Of a DNA stretch of 64,000 nt, positions 11,165 through 22,769 are shown piece after piece; the stretch's first letter is position 1; each line of letters begins with the position of its first letter. Origin of the DNA: Glebionis coronaria (lineage: Eukaryota; Streptophyta; Magnoliopsida; Asterales; Asteraceae). The stretch covers positions 362,098,639 through 362,162,638 of the forward strand of contig CM046879.1 of assembly GCA_025667525.1 (NCBI GenBank), given 5' to 3'. The notes beneath the pieces were generated by a model. It was given only the letters and a program-made list of their open reading frames with translations, ran no database searches and was not told the DNA's origin. The position numbers and the translations under genes are program-made.

Positions 11165-12980
11165 TATTGAGGGGATCGAGTCGAGCTCATGACTCGGTAA
11201 TCAAAAACGAGGTGCCTCGTGGGGGAGTCCCATGCTTATCCATGTACATATTATCGCTTTCTAATGTAGCTTACGTGAGGGGATTTGTGACCTTCCAACC
11301 TTTGTTTCGTGGTTGTTTGTAATATGTGGTTTTTAGATGATCATTATCTTCACGATTGGAGCCTCTCGTGTTCGTTTTATGTGAGCACTCGATCGTTTGC
11401 TTTGAATAATTTCTCGATATCCATATGATATATCCTTTGATGTTCTAACCTTAGTTTTTTAGCACACTTCATAAACGGCTATTAATTTAATGGTTCCACC
11501 CTTTCCATGCTAGATTAAGCATTCGACTACGTCTCTAGTGTAGGGGTATCCTACCCTTAGACTCGAAACATTGAGGACAATGTTTAACTTTAGTATGGGG
11601 GGGTGAATAGATACTTGCCTTGCTAAACCTTCACGCTTTCCAAAGTTTATCTTTTTGTTTATCGTTTTGTTGCAAAATAAGGCTAAAAATGGCCAAATTT
11701 TAAAATTTTCCTCATGTTGCATAAGTGTTTGAAGACACGAATGTAGATTTTTCGATGGCGAGAATAAGAGTAATTTTTTACTCGACCGTTCGTGTTGAGC
11801 ACTTAGCTTCGATTCCTTAACTTTATATTAGGCTATGTCTCTTAAATGAGGACGAGAAATGATATAGTTAATTATAAGTTACTATGCTAAACGTAGAGTA
11901 CTCGTATTCTTTCAAAAACTCACGTGTTCTCGTTGTTTGCTTATTCTCCCTTCGCTTGTATATATATTTTGCTAATAAGCATTGGCGTAGCGGTTTAGTC
12001 TTGATTGTTGGTTTCTAGTCTTTTCTAGTAGCTTCCATGTAACTAGATTGGGAAGACATTAAGGTATCGCCAGCGTCACGGTTTTGAAGTATGGGTAACC
12101 CGAATAATCGAAAGCTTCACCTAATAATAAGATTTCAAGTGCTCACCTAAATCAAGCAAACAATTTGAAGCTCACAAGGCCGAAAAATCTATGCGAAATT
12201 GAAAGTGAATTATGCCTTAATATTTGAAGCTTTAAAGATCCAACATTCGCTTTTAGCGTGAGGATATATGTCATTGGCCATAATAAACACCTCATGGCGA
12301 TGTTAAATATAAGGCAAGGCAAGACCGAAGTCATAACAAAATCTTCATGGCGAAGTTGAATAAAAGATGGAGGTAAACCTATGATACTAAGGCCCATCCG
12401 TTAGGGGTGTATAAAAGTCTTGGTAATAAGTCTCATGTTCAAAACCGTTATAAAACCGTGTTTATCGATCCTTCTTGCTGACTTAATTTTTTGACATCGT
12501 TGTCTATTATGAGGGGTTATTAATTCGATGGTCTTGGTTACACCGTTATGACTCTATTTTTAGACCTATATCTGTATCATCGCATAAGTCAAACAATGTA
12601 TCGTGAACAATCAAGACAAAAATAAAATATAAGAGATACCACTTAGGATTTAGGGAGTATAAGTACGTGATTAGGGCATATGATTAGTGTTAGCATTACT
12701 AACTTATAATGACAATGATCTCGTTGCACGCTTGGCATAGAATTGGGTGAAAATCGAGGACTATGAAATTATTTCTAATGAAGCATTCACGTGTTCTTAT
12801 TCTATGAACCTAAACGTCCCATTTTGCGATGAAAATCATACATTATGTCTAAAACGCAAGTAGTAGTAGTATAGTAAGTTTATGATTCAATAAAAGTACA
12901 TTAAAATGAATTTTTGGAGGTGCTAGGATACTTTATTCTAGCATTGCGTGAGGGCACGAAAATGGTTTAGTATTGGGGAG
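11165..12980 (+). other. 3' non-coding region of element B
   Basis: This is 1.8 kb after integrase without a convincing reading frame. Athila elements often have an env-like ORF here; none is recognisable. A run of seven G within TATGGGGGGGTGAATAG (about 11594-11610) resembles the internal purine tract that follows pol in Athila elements. The primer tract proper, TAGTATTGGGGAG, ends at 12980 directly before the 3' LTR. Confidence 0.7.
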
Positions 12981-13243
12981 TGATGAGACTGCTTTTATAC
13001 ATAGTCTCATCGTCCAAATCGGGTTTAAAATGGTTAAAATATCATAAAATGTGCCAAATATATGCTTGTGTTTGTTCAATGTGTATTTTAGGTACGGATA
13101 TTGAGAAAATGACAAAAGATCATAAGAAACAAGCAAAAATGAACACGGGAAACGAAGTCGCACAAAGAACCGGGCCCTGGAGTTGATTTTCCAAGAAAAT
13201 TCCTTGAAGAATTAAAGATTGTATAAGAAGGGTCCTTCACTAT
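12981..13243 (+). repeat. 3' LTR of element B, first 263 bp
   Basis: It repeats the start of the 5' LTR (775-1037) with about 14 substitutions and no indel, most of them transitions. It ends where the - strand Copia LTR of element C begins. The remainder should lie beyond the right edge of the window. Confidence 0.9.
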
Positions 13244-13987
13244 TGAAAGTCCCTAAACTATGCTTGAAACAATAACCTTAACTAATCAACACACTTAATT
13301 AATTTTCAAACGTAATACTTATTATTGTATAATAAAGAATTACAAGTGTTTGGATAACACCGTTTGATGACAATGTGTTGTGCACACTTTGAACAAACTA
13401 AAACCTAACTTATGAACACAGTCACAGCTGTTTGGTTCTATAAGTTCTAAGAGTTAATGTGTGAATTCTATCAAAGTGTTGAACATTAAATCTAGGCTAC
13501 ATAACCTATTTATAGTGGTACGAGGTTAAATCCAAGTACTGGTTGATGGTGACTACACTAGACAGACACTTGTCAGACCTCTGTCACAAGATACTCTTCT
13601 ATTCTTGGTAGTCTGCCACAATGCTCTAGGGAAACAGAGCTGACACAGTTTCCCTTTTCTTCATAGTCTCATACACACTAAGGTATGTCCAAAGTGTGCC
13701 GAGTGTTAACAGGGTATTGCCACTCCTGTTAACCCTCAACCCCGCAGAGTCCCTGATACATCTTGGCTGTTATCCATGACAGCCAATGAGTATGTCTTCA
13801 AGTAATCTTCGACTTCCTTGACAATGTCTCTGACATAGACTCCTCTGAGATTGCTCACAGAGATTTAGATCTCTATGAGTCTTGTGATACTTGCCTGCCT
13901 CCTAGGCACAGGCAAGTTAATATCTAACAACTTGATTTGTGTTTAAATCTATGATATAGGGAATCTACTAAACTTAGATTCCCAACA
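13244..13987 (-). repeat. 3' LTR of Copia element C
   Basis: On the - strand it begins TGTTGGGAATC right after the polypurine tract and ends CTTTCA, so it has TG/CA ends and is 744 bp long. No second copy is in the window, so the length is not verified by comparison. Confidence 0.7.
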
Positions 13988-13997
13988 ATCTCCCCCT
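13988..13997 (-). other. Polypurine tract of element C
   Basis: AGGGGGAGAT on the - strand directly precedes the LTR start TGTTGGGA. Confidence 0.75.
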
Positions 13998-14175
13998 ATT
14001 TAAACATAAATACAGCTAGATATATCTAAGTTAAGGTAAGTGAGATGACAGCTTCTTCTTACTCTTAACAGATCTAAACAAACATACCTCATGATTTTAT
14101 TAATACTTAAAGGAAATTACAAGTACAACACAAATGTGAAATAAAACATAAGGTAAAATTCAGTTGTGAAATCCT

Positions 14176-16453
14176 TCAATAGTCATCATTCTTGATTCTT
14201 TCTTCAGCTTCAGCTAAGTCTGTCCTAGTATCCAATTCGGCCTGCAAAGCTTGTGCAAATACCTTGGAATACTCTGTGTTGATTTTAAGTGTCTTTTTGA
14301 GACAAATCAGCTGAATGGTTGATGCTAATCCTAGCTCATCTTCCCTTTGTAATGCATATTGACAAGCCCTGTTCATAAAGGCCATACCTCTTTCAGGCTC
14401 AGTGTAAGTTTCACCATCAATAGGACCTATGATTCCATTTGGTAATACCAAATCCCTGTGCATTCCATCCACTTGAACATCATCAGTAACGAAGGTTTCC
14501 TTAACAAATTGAGTCATCCTTCTTCTTTTCTTTCCAGACTTTGGAGGTTCTTGTTCAAACAACTGTGGTGGGGGGTCTATCTTGAGCTTGGATGCTGTTT
14601 CTTTAACCCAATTAAACTTAGCTTTTAGGGTCTTAAGCAGAGTAAAATTTGCATGTCCAGTTCTTTTAGCAGCGAAAGCCTCAAGTTCAAACAATTCAGT
14701 CAAGCCAAGTTGCTTTGACCTAAAGTCTTCAAAGATATTCATATTGGCTTGTTGGTTATCTCTCCACAAAATCATTTGTGGTGTGTTAGTAGACTTGTGA
14801 ATGGTATACTTAAACTTGGTGATTTTTCCAGGTGCAAACCTGTTGTTGACACAAGCATCATAACCAGCATTTACCTTATTCAGTGCCTCTGTGCGTTTGA
14901 CTTCCATCTCTTTTAACCTTTGTCTTTGTTTCTCCCTTTGAAGTGGAGTCATTTTTCTTAGAGTTTCCTCATTAATCTCTTTGGCTTTCTTGATTTCATT
15001 CAACCTCTTGAATTCAATAGCCTGTTTCTCAATTTCTTTTAGGTGTTAGAGGATTCTCATTTGAAGTTGTGAAGGTTGTAAATTGGGATGGGTCTGTGGT
15101 TGATCCTCCTGTAACTAGCATCGTAGCTATTTTCTTTAGTTTGGCGTCTGAGTCTACCATAACTATTTCCTTTCCTTTCTTTGAGACAAAGGATACCACA
15201 CTTGTGTTTTTCAGCTCTTCAGCTTGTTTGAGAAAAGCCATCTGAGCTTGGGTTTGTACAACTTTGGGTAGGGAGCTAACAATGAACTTGAGTTTCTTGG
15301 CCGCTGGTTCACCATCATCCACAGCCTCGCTGGTGTTAACCAGAGTTAGGGATTTTGATGAATCAACTCCATCCTTTGTCTGTTGCTCCCCCTTAATTTC
15401 ATCCTCATTATCTGGCATAATTACTGGTGTGATGACTTAGAGAGGGACAGGTGTAGTGTTGTCAGAAGAGTCTGAGCTTTGTTTGGCAGATTCAAGGTTG
15501 AGTACCTTTTCTTTCTCCCCCTCACGTTCAGCCTGTCTTTTCAGACGTTTGGATGAACGCGCCTGAAAGTGCTTAGCAAACTGCTCAACAGAGGCAGCCA
15601 TTTCTCGTTGCCTGGTTCTTGAAGCTCTGGCAATTTTCAGCAGGTGGTTTCATTTGCCATTTGTGTTGCGATGAACACGATCAATGATAAAGTTTGTGTG
15701 ATGAAGTTTCCTATTTCGTACAGCTTCAAAATCTCTATGCATTGTTAACTCATGAGTATTGAAAAGTGTAGGGACCTCTGTGACGATGGCATCTTTGATA
15801 CGTGTGGACAAATGACTAAGTACTTGGGACACTCCCTTTCTTGTACCATCCTTGATAGGTTCAGTGACTGCATCCTTAACCGCCTGTGTTATGATCCTTG
15901 GAAAGTTGACAGTGAAAGAATGCATTTCAGATTTTATGATGTCCAACTTTTTCGACAGGCGTTCCATATCTGATTGATGATGTTCAGGTTTAAGATCATG
16001 GATGTTTAAAATTTGTTGTGCATAATCATCCTCCCTTGGCAATATATCAAAGTTGGTTTGGGTAGGATGATCAAACAATAAGAATTCAGCTGTCGGATCA
16101 TATGCAGGTCTTTGGAAGACTGTAGTGACAAAGGTAGCAGAGGTAGGAGTTACTATAGCTTCCTTGGGAGGAGGAGTGGTATCAACAGCTGGTGTGGACA
16201 CAGCGATATCCGTTGGAGGAGACAGGGATCGTTGGTCATCATCTTCTTCATCATCCTCTTCCTCAATCATCCCCTCAGGGAGAATCTCATCATCAGGCAT
16301 GGATTCAGGTTCAGAGAAGTCATCAACTAAGGAGAGCACATCCTCTTCAACATTAGGCATGGGCTCTTCCTCGTTTGGTTGATCCTGAATCATTGTATCA
16401 GCTTCTTTATCTGGCTGCTCCAGAGGATCAATGTTTGGCTGTACAACATCAGC
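14176..16453 (-). pseudogene. Accessory ORF of Copia C, second exon, broken
   Basis: This is a protein of unknown function. From memory, related ORFs are frequent in Asteraceae Copia elements, where they get names such as retrovirus-related Pol or hypothetical protein. It is not gag, protease, RT or integrase. The exon starts at 16453 after the acceptor TTGCAG. The protein is very acidic at first (Glu/Asp runs), then helical and charged, with an RKMTPLQREKQRQRLKEME coiled-coil stretch near its C-terminus, ending at 14176. In-frame stops at 15650-15652 (TGA) and 15437-15439 (TAA), plus a 1-base frameshift near 15036, break it. All pieces join in register once these are allowed for, so this was one ORF. 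It sits about 180 bp before the polypurine tract, the usual place for an extra ORF. Confidence 0.7.
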
Positions 16454-17080
16454 CTGCAAGTTGTTTTAAATTATAACAGTGAAATAAATAAGGGGAATGG
16501 TCGCTAGTTCGCTGTCCCAGAGAGGCTGAGGGTGATTATTCAGCCACTTCAAAGGATAAATCCTTGGGATTCTTTAAAGAGTGAAAAGCATGAGGTTAAT
16601 GGTCGCGATTCGCTGCCCCTAGGAAAGCTGAGTGTGATTATTCAGCCCCCCCCCAAAAGGTTAAAACCTTTGGGACTCTTTTGATTGTGAAACATATGTT
16701 GTTAAGGATCGCCATTCGCTGCCCCTAGGAAGGCTGAGGGTTATTATTCAGCCCCCCAAAAGTTTAAGAAACCTTTGGGACTCTTTTATGTGTGAAACAT
16801 ATGTAGGTAAAGATCGCCTTTTATGCTGCCCCTAGGAAAGCTGAGGGTGATGATTCAGCTCCCCCTGAAAGGATAAATCCTTTGGGATTCTTTTAAGTGT
16901 GAAAAAGATGTAGGTTAAGGTTGTCTTGTAACGCTGTCCCTAGGAGAGTTGAGGATGATTATTCAGCTCCCCAAAAAGTAAAACTTTTGGGATTCTTTTT
17001 CTGAGGGAACCAAGAGGTTGTGTGAGGTACAGCTACTCTAGGTCGAGACATATATGTATTCAGATTGATGTTTGCCTGAA
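16454..17080 (-). other. 3' part of probable intron in the accessory ORF of C
   Basis: On the - strand the acceptor TTGCAG|GCT ends the intron at 16454. Its donor CAG|GTAATC is at 40675, on the far side of D. Without D and one target-site copy the intron is 840 bp. Joining gives a phase-0 junction (ATADIAQ is followed by ADVVQ) in continuous frame. Most of this part is the five-unit repeat at 16495-17010. Confidence 0.6.
16495..17010. repeat. Five tandem ~105-bp units, each with two hairpins
   Basis: Units start near 16499, 16601, 16707, 16811 and 16918. Each contains two inverted repeats. The first is GGCTGA/TCAGCC with a ten-base loop in units 1 and 3; in unit 4 it is AGCTGA/TCAGCT. The second is AAGGAT/ATCCTT in unit 1, AAAGGTT/AACCTTT in unit 2, AAAGGAT/ATCCTTT in unit 4 and AAAAGT/ACTTTT in unit 5. 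The arms change together, so pairing is kept while sequence differs. Units are separated by GTGAAA-type spacers and a CGCTG(C/T)CCC(A/T)AG(G/A) block. Confidence 0.85.
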
Positions 17081-17085
17081 TACTA
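17081..17085. repeat. Target-site duplication of element D, left copy
   Basis: TACTA, identical to 40463-40467. Confidence 0.9.
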
Positions 17086-18329
17086 TGTAACACCCCATTT
17101 TAATAAATGGAATATCACGCGTAATTATGGCGTGTCATCAAAGCATACAAGGATAAATGTCTAAAACATTACATGACCATAAAAAGGAAATACAGGAATC
17201 AAACATCGATAGTCCAAAAGTAAAGCTCATCACACACAAACATAAGTACTGTAAGAGAAAGGACTAAACAATGTCCATGGGAAGAGTATCAAAGTATAGA
17301 TAATGCATAAAGTAAACAAAGGCTAGAATGCTTCCAGTCCATATGCACGTATGCTTAAAGTCTACGAGCGTCCCTAAGTACCTGCCGTTTTGGGAACATG
17401 AAAAGGAAAACGGCTGAGCAATACGCTCAATGCACAGATGTAAAATAAAGCATGAATAATATAAGCATATAAGCATATAACAGCGGAAGAAACTAAGTCC
17501 TGGATAACCCGATTAAGTCTTAGTAAAACTGGTTTTATAGTTTGAAAAGCCTTATGTTTATCTTATAAAAACTGTTTAACATATTTTACCATTAGCTAAT
17601 ATAGGTCATGAAAATAAACGTGCATGAATACTTGGAGGGGTGACCTCATCATTGAAATTAGAGGGGCCGCCTCTAATTTAATATACTGGTTTTTGGGTAG
17701 GAGGGATCAGCTCCTTGTAAAGGATGCAAGGCACACACCACATTCACACTGAGTAATCTGCTAAAAAACATGTAACTAGGATGCACCCATACGCCCCACA
17801 TCATAAATATAATAATATGGCCAAAAGCTGAAGGGACGCCACGAGCAATCACTCCGCCGTGGGGAAGTCATAACACCAGTGCCTCTAGTGTTATAGTTAT
17901 GGTACCTTCATAACTAGGTGAAACTGGTCATGCATGTATATGTTTTTAGGTATTCTAAATTAAACATAAGCAATCAAACATATAAACTTATACTATGGGA
18001 AAACAGTTGGCTGCATACGGGGAATCCTAATAAGGAAAGAATGTCCATACTGAAAGGACGGGAATGCATACCTTATGTCCAGTAAACGAAGAAGACGAAC
18101 GGAAGAGAGTCCTACTTCGGTATCACTAATGCTACATAAATACACACGTGTATAAGTATCTGATTATTAAATACGTAACTGGTTTTATATCATGTCTTAG
18201 CTTGTTTTATATGTTCATGTTTTACTGTTTTAAGCTTTATACTGTGTTTATCGTATATTCTGTCTATTCTGATTAAGTATTACTTGTATTTCATGTATTA
18301 TTATACTTGTTGTGTAATAATAAGTAACT

Positions 18330-18585
18330 TTCTAAAAATAGCAGGTTTCCTAAAATAGAAAGTTTCCAAAAATATAAAGTTACCAGAAATAGAAAGTGTC
18401 CAAAAATAGAAAGTTTCCAAAAATAGAAAGTTTCCAAAAATAGAAAGTTTCCAAAAATAGAAAGTTTCTAAAATAGAATTACTGCTTAAAATAGATAAGT
18501 TTATAAAAATAGAAAGTTTCCATAAATAGATTTGCTGCCTTAATTAAATAAGTTTCTAAAAATATAAAGTTTCCATAAATAAATA
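18330..18585. repeat. 18-bp minisatellite in the D 3' LTR
   Basis: Repeats of AAAATAGAAAGTTTCCAA and close variants, eight or more copies, grading into degenerate versions. The other LTR has a matching array at 38820-39065 with a different copy pattern. Confidence 0.85.
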
Positions 18586-19122
18586 TAAACTTGTTAAATA
18601 AGCTAATTATATAACCTTAAGTGTTTTCTGATTATTATTCTAAGTCATGTAGTTATAAAGTATAGTTTATTAATTATTACATGTAAATTAAATAAACTAT
18701 AGGTTAAAAGTATTTAATTAAATATATCATGATTTTAATTAAATAAAGGTAAAATACTTAGGTTAAAACATGTATTATTAACTATTAATAATATAACCTA
18801 AGTCATGTTAATTAATTAATTATAGTCTTGGTTTTAAATAATTAATCAATTATAAAGTCTAATTAAATATAAATACTTATGTTAAAATTCATGAACTAAT
18901 AATAAAATTTATAACCTATGTCATGTACATTAAATTAATCATGTCATTTTTTTATTAATTTAATTTAAGTCTAAACATAAAAATCATAAACCTTAAAAAA
19001 ATGATTCAAGAACCGGACCCGTGACTAAAAACCATGAACCGGACCCGTAGCTAACACCATAACCCGAACCACGTCGGGTTTCCCCTTGGTTTTGCTGCTG
19101 CCGTGGGACCACCATCACCATA

Positions 19123-19142
19123 CCGAGACCATATGGTCTCGG
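19123..19142. repeat. 20-bp perfect palindrome in the D 3' LTR
   Basis: CCGAGACCATATGGTCTCGG is its own reverse complement. It is kept without change in the other LTR at 39601-39620. Confidence 0.95.
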
Positions 19143-19982
19143 TGGTGTGTAATAAGCCAAGCCGAGACCCCTAAAGGGCTCGGTTAGGCGTCGGCTACAA
19201 CACAAACACCCCTAAAACCCATGTTTGATTTACCCCATAATCATTAACATGTTTAAAAATAATTTTTTTAAATTAGTTTAATTAAAAACACCATGATTTT
19301 ATGTGATTCATTAAATCAAAACATAAAAGAAAAGGTTAAAAAGTTATACCGTATACGTGAAACAATTGAGGATGAACACACACGAATCCTTGCAAAATAT
19401 CCAAGATCAAAATCAACCCGAACACCCTTGTGATGATGTATAACAGGCGGCCAAAGAGGAACCAAAGGAAGAACTAGGGTTTTTCCTATTTTCAATATTT
19501 TGTGAATAATGAACACGTTTTACCCCTTTTTCCTAATTAGTTAAATTTGCATGGGCTAAGCCCATGCTTTCTTGTGTATGCCGCGGGTAGGGGGCCCCAC
19601 ATGGGGTAACCCGTTCTTTTCTCGAGTCTAAATATTATAGTGTGTTCTCGTGTTTTATCGTGTTCGTGTTTTACGTGTTCTAATTAATTATTGATCGTGA
19701 CTTAATATATTTATTCGTGTTCGTAACAAATATATATACGTAAATAATATTAGCTCGTGATTAAATTACATTCATGATTTCATGATCGCATGTTCGTGAT
19801 TATAATTATTATTTGAATAATTATCGTGTGTTCATATGTAATAAATACTTATCGTGTTATAACACGTACGTAATACTTAAAATTCTTATACGTGAACGTA
19901 AACATGCTATAAAAGGAAAGTTCTAATCTTGTACGTACCATCTAAAGGGTACTATTCATGGTAAAAGCATGCGGGTTTTACA

Positions 19983-20000
19983 ACTATTCCCCCTAAAAAG
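19983..20000 (-). other. Polypurine tract of element D
   Basis: On the - strand TTTTTAGGGGGAATAGT directly precedes the 3' LTR start TGTAAAAC. Confidence 0.8.
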
Positions 20001-20058
20001 AATAATTCGTCCCCGAATTATAGATAAAGTAAACTGGAAAATAAGAACATACCCGAAT

Positions 20059-20580
20059 TCAAAATATGAAATTAGGGTAAAAAGCCCTGATAGACTCCTC
20101 TGTTTCCCAAGTGGCTTCCCGCTCGGTATGATCCCTCCAAAGAATTTTGACGAATGGAATCGTCTTCCTTCTCATGACTCGTTCTTGTCTGTCAAGAACT
20201 CGTTCGGGTTCTTCTATGAAAGTGAGATCTTCACGTATCTGTTCCAGTGGATACTGAACCATGTGAAGGGGATGATACTGGTACCCTCTGAGTAAGGACA
20301 CATGAAACACATTGTGTACATGCGAAAGCTGCGGAGGTAACGCTAAACGGTAGGATACTTCACCGACTCGTTCAATGATATCAAACGGTCCAATGAAACG
20401 AGGACTGAGCTTCCCTTTAACCCCGAAGCGTCTAACACCACATGTCGGCGAAACCTTAAGAAAGACGTGATCTCCTACGTTAAAATGTATGTCCCTACGA
20501 TGCTTGTCGGCGTAACTCTTCTGACGTGACAGTCCTTCTTGAAGTTACTACTTAGCTACTGCGACCCTCTCATTAGTCAT
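20059..20580 (-). pseudogene. pol: Integrase C-terminus with GPF/Y module and chromodomain (D)
   Basis: This is the C-terminal targeting part of the D polyprotein. After stop codons at about 20581 (TAG for an expected Gln) and near 20545, the frame holds SRQKSYADKHR, then the GPF/Y module (FIGPFDIIERVGEVSYRLALP), VHNVFHVSLLRGY, and a chromodomain-like end (LDRQERVMRRKTIPFVKILW, ATWETEESI). Chromodomains of this kind are known to bind heterochromatin marks and direct insertion there. It ends at 20059, 76 bp before the LTR. Confidence 0.85.
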
Positions 20581-21600
20581 CTATATGATCTCTGGTCCTT
20601 CAAGTGTACGCTCACCAACCTGATCCCAGTAGATTGGGGCGCGACACTTTCTGCCATACAACATCTCGAAAGGAGCACACTTGATACTTGCGTGCCAACT
20701 GTTGTTGTATGCAAACTCCACCAAACAGATATAATCGTCCCAATCACCCGTCCATTCCAACGCACATGACCTCAACATGTCCTCCAATGTCTGAATCGTT
20801 CGCTCTGACTGCCCGTCTGTTTGAGGATGAAAAGTCGTGCTAAGCTTAAGTTGTGTACCCCAAGCTTTCTGCAGACTCTTCCAAAATCGCGAAGTGAAAC
20901 GAGGATTTCTGTCTGAGACGATGCTGGATGGAGCACCTAGGAGTCTCATGATCTCTCCTCTATACGTATCGGCGAGTTTACTGACCGAATCTTCCTTGCG
21001 GATCGGTAAGAAATGAGCTGATTTGGTAAGTCGATCTATGATAACCCAAATTGCATCGTGCTTCCTCTTGGTTGGCGGAAGAACAGTAACAAAATCTATG
21101 GTGATTTTCTCTCACTTCCACTCTGGAATATCTAACGGTTGAAGGAGACCGCCAGATCGCAGATGCTCGATCTTAACCTGCTGGCAGGTAAGACATTTGG
21201 AGACGTAAGTGGCAACATCCTGTTTCATACCACTCCACCAAAAGTACTGCTTGATGTCATGGTACATCTTAGTCGAACCAGGATGTATAAATAATGGGGA
21301 GCTATGAGCTTCAGCTAACAAGCCTTCCCGAAGTTCTTGATCATTAGGAACACAAAGTCTCGTACCCTGCCATACGATACCATCTGCATCTACTCTGAAT
21401 TTCGTCTGCTTCTCTAAATTCTGAACTATCGCCCAGATTTCTCCATCATCTTTCTGAGCTTCCTTGATCTTAGAGAGTAACTCGGGTTCTACTCTAAGAT
21501 TAGCCCAGTAACCGTGCTGTCCACGTACCATGATCTCTATGTCTAGTCGCTCCAAGTCTCTTATGATTTCCTCCTCAATCTTAATGCCGTTGATCATTCC
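20581..21600 (-). pseudogene. pol: Integrase core of element D, broken
   Basis: Integrase zinc-binding part: [19 protein letters not shown] with CLTCQQVK (about 21305-21170). The catalytic core follows: Asp in ITIDFV, IWVIIDRLTKSAHFLP, Asp in IVSDRNPRF and Glu in QTDGQSERTIQTLEDML, so all three acidic residues are present. A TGA at 21112-21114 replaces a conserved Trp (WEKITIDF), a G-to-A change on this strand, and the frame continues through it. It ends at a TAG at 20581-20583, in place of a Gln. Confidence 0.88.
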
Positions 21601-22032
21601 GGACTTCATGCTAAGTGCATCTGCTACTACATTCGCCTTTCCAGGATGATACTGTTGATTAATGTCATAATCCTTAAACAACTCTAACCATCTCCTCTGC
21701 CACATGTTCAATTTACGCTGAGTGATGATATACTTCAAGCTCTTGTGGTCCGTGAAAATGTCACATGATTCTCCATATATGTAGTGCCTCGATATCTTCA
21801 ATGCAACACGACTGCAGTAAGTTCCAAGTCATGCGTAGAGTAATTTTCTTCATAAGGCTTAAGCTGTCGTGAAGCGTACGCGATCACTTTCCCATGTTGC
21901 ATGAGAAGACAGCCAAGTCCCTTCCCTGATGCATCACTCTAGATTTGAAATCCACCCGTACCAGATGGGAGAGTAAGAATAGGTGCAAATACTAGCTTCT
22001 GCTTCAGGTCTTCAAAGCTCTTATCTCGTTCT
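21601..22032 (-). pseudogene. pol: RNase H of element D, broken
   Basis: Frames can be followed through FEDLKQKLVFAPILTLP, a [14 protein letters not shown] segment with the first catalytic Asp, [15 protein letters not shown] with the Glu, and [12 protein letters not shown] with the second Asp, ending around [14 protein letters not shown]. It is damaged by a small deletion at 22033, a TAG near 21942 just before SDASG, and a frameshift near 21805. Confidence 0.82.
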
Positions 22033-22764
22033 TCAGACAAATTTCTCCCCTTTCCGCGTCAGTTTGGTCAATGGTGGTGCTAGGCGGGAAAAGTTCTCCA
22101 CGAACTTACGGTAATAGCCAGCTAAGCCTAAGAAACTGCGGACTTCAGTCGCTGATGTCAGCCTCGGCCACTTAGTAATAGACTCAACCTTCGCTGGATC
22201 CATAGTGATTCCATCTACTGATACAATGTGACCTAAGAATGCCACCTTGTCTAACCAGAACTCACACTTTGAGAATTTAGCATACATGTGCTTCTGGAGA
22301 AGAATCTGTAGTACTGTACGAAGATGGTCTTCGTGTTCCTTCTTGGAATTTGAGAAAATCAAGATGTCATCGATGAAGACAATAACGAACTTGTCCAGAA
22401 ATTCATGAACGATTCTGTTCATCAAGTCCATGAACACTGCTGGTGTATTGGTCAGGCCGAATGGCATGACTACAAATTCGTAGTGGCCATAGCGTGTATG
22501 AAAAGCAGTCTTGGCGATGTCCTTCTCCTTAACCCGTAGTTGATGATAGCCTGACCTAAGATCAATCTTGGAGAAGTGTTTGGCCCCTTGGAGTTGGTCA
22601 AACAGATCGTCTATACATGGTAGTGGATACCTATTCCTGGTCGTAATCTTGTTGAGCTCGCGATAGTCTATGCAAAGACGCATACTGTCGTCCTTCTTCT
22701 TAACAAATAAGACTGGTGCGCCCCATGGAGATGCACTTGGTCGAATGAAACCTCGTTCTAGAAG
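22033..22764 (-). pseudogene. pol: Reverse transcriptase of element D, main part
   Basis: It begins directly after element E with [64 protein letters not shown] and the catalytic FIDD ([10 protein letters not shown]). GHIVSVDGI and [12 protein letters not shown] follow. The N-terminal codons are on the other side of E (up to 35046). When one copy of E's target duplication is removed, the two halves join in frame at DQLQELLERG. The frame is open over 244 codons, so RT was intact when E landed or nearly so. It closes at 22033 after a small deletion. Confidence 0.9.
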
Positions 22765-22769
22765 TTCTT
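22765..22769. repeat. Target-site duplication of element E, left copy
   Basis: TTCTT, identical to 35041-35045. Confidence 0.9.

Larger units (their letters stand above)
775..13243 (+). mobile_element. Athila-like Gypsy retrotransposon B
   Basis: The order is 5' LTR, primer binding site of the tRNA-Asp type, gag, protease, reverse transcriptase, RNase H, integrase, a long 3' non-coding region, polypurine tract, and the start of the 3' LTR. Gag and pol resemble the plant Athila group: zinc knuckle of form CX2CX3HX4C, FMDD at the polymerase centre, and an integrase without chromodomain. The 263 visible bases of the 3' LTR differ from the 5' LTR at about 14 positions by eye (~5%), so this is an old copy. 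Coding sequence is broken by at least five in-frame stops and five frameshifts. The 3' LTR is cut by element C. Confidence 0.9.
17086..19982 (-). repeat. 3' LTR of element D (2897 bp)
   Basis: On the - strand it starts TGTAAAACCC at 19982 and ends GGGGTGTTACA at 17086. It matches 37585-40462 over its full length. It contains an 18-bp minisatellite (18330-18585) and a 20-bp perfect palindrome (19123-19142). No ORF is supported; short open stretches occur identically in both LTRs without resembling any protein. Confidence 0.95.

Noticed and set aside
16112..16382. Ser-rich open frames on the + strand over the acidic part of the accessory ORF
   Set aside because: They are antisense shadows of Glu/Asp-rich - strand codons and resemble no protein.
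16495..17010. Interpretation of the tandem units as a CRISPR array
   Set aside because: Units of ~105 bp vary throughout, with no constant repeat plus unique spacer, in a plant retroelement context.
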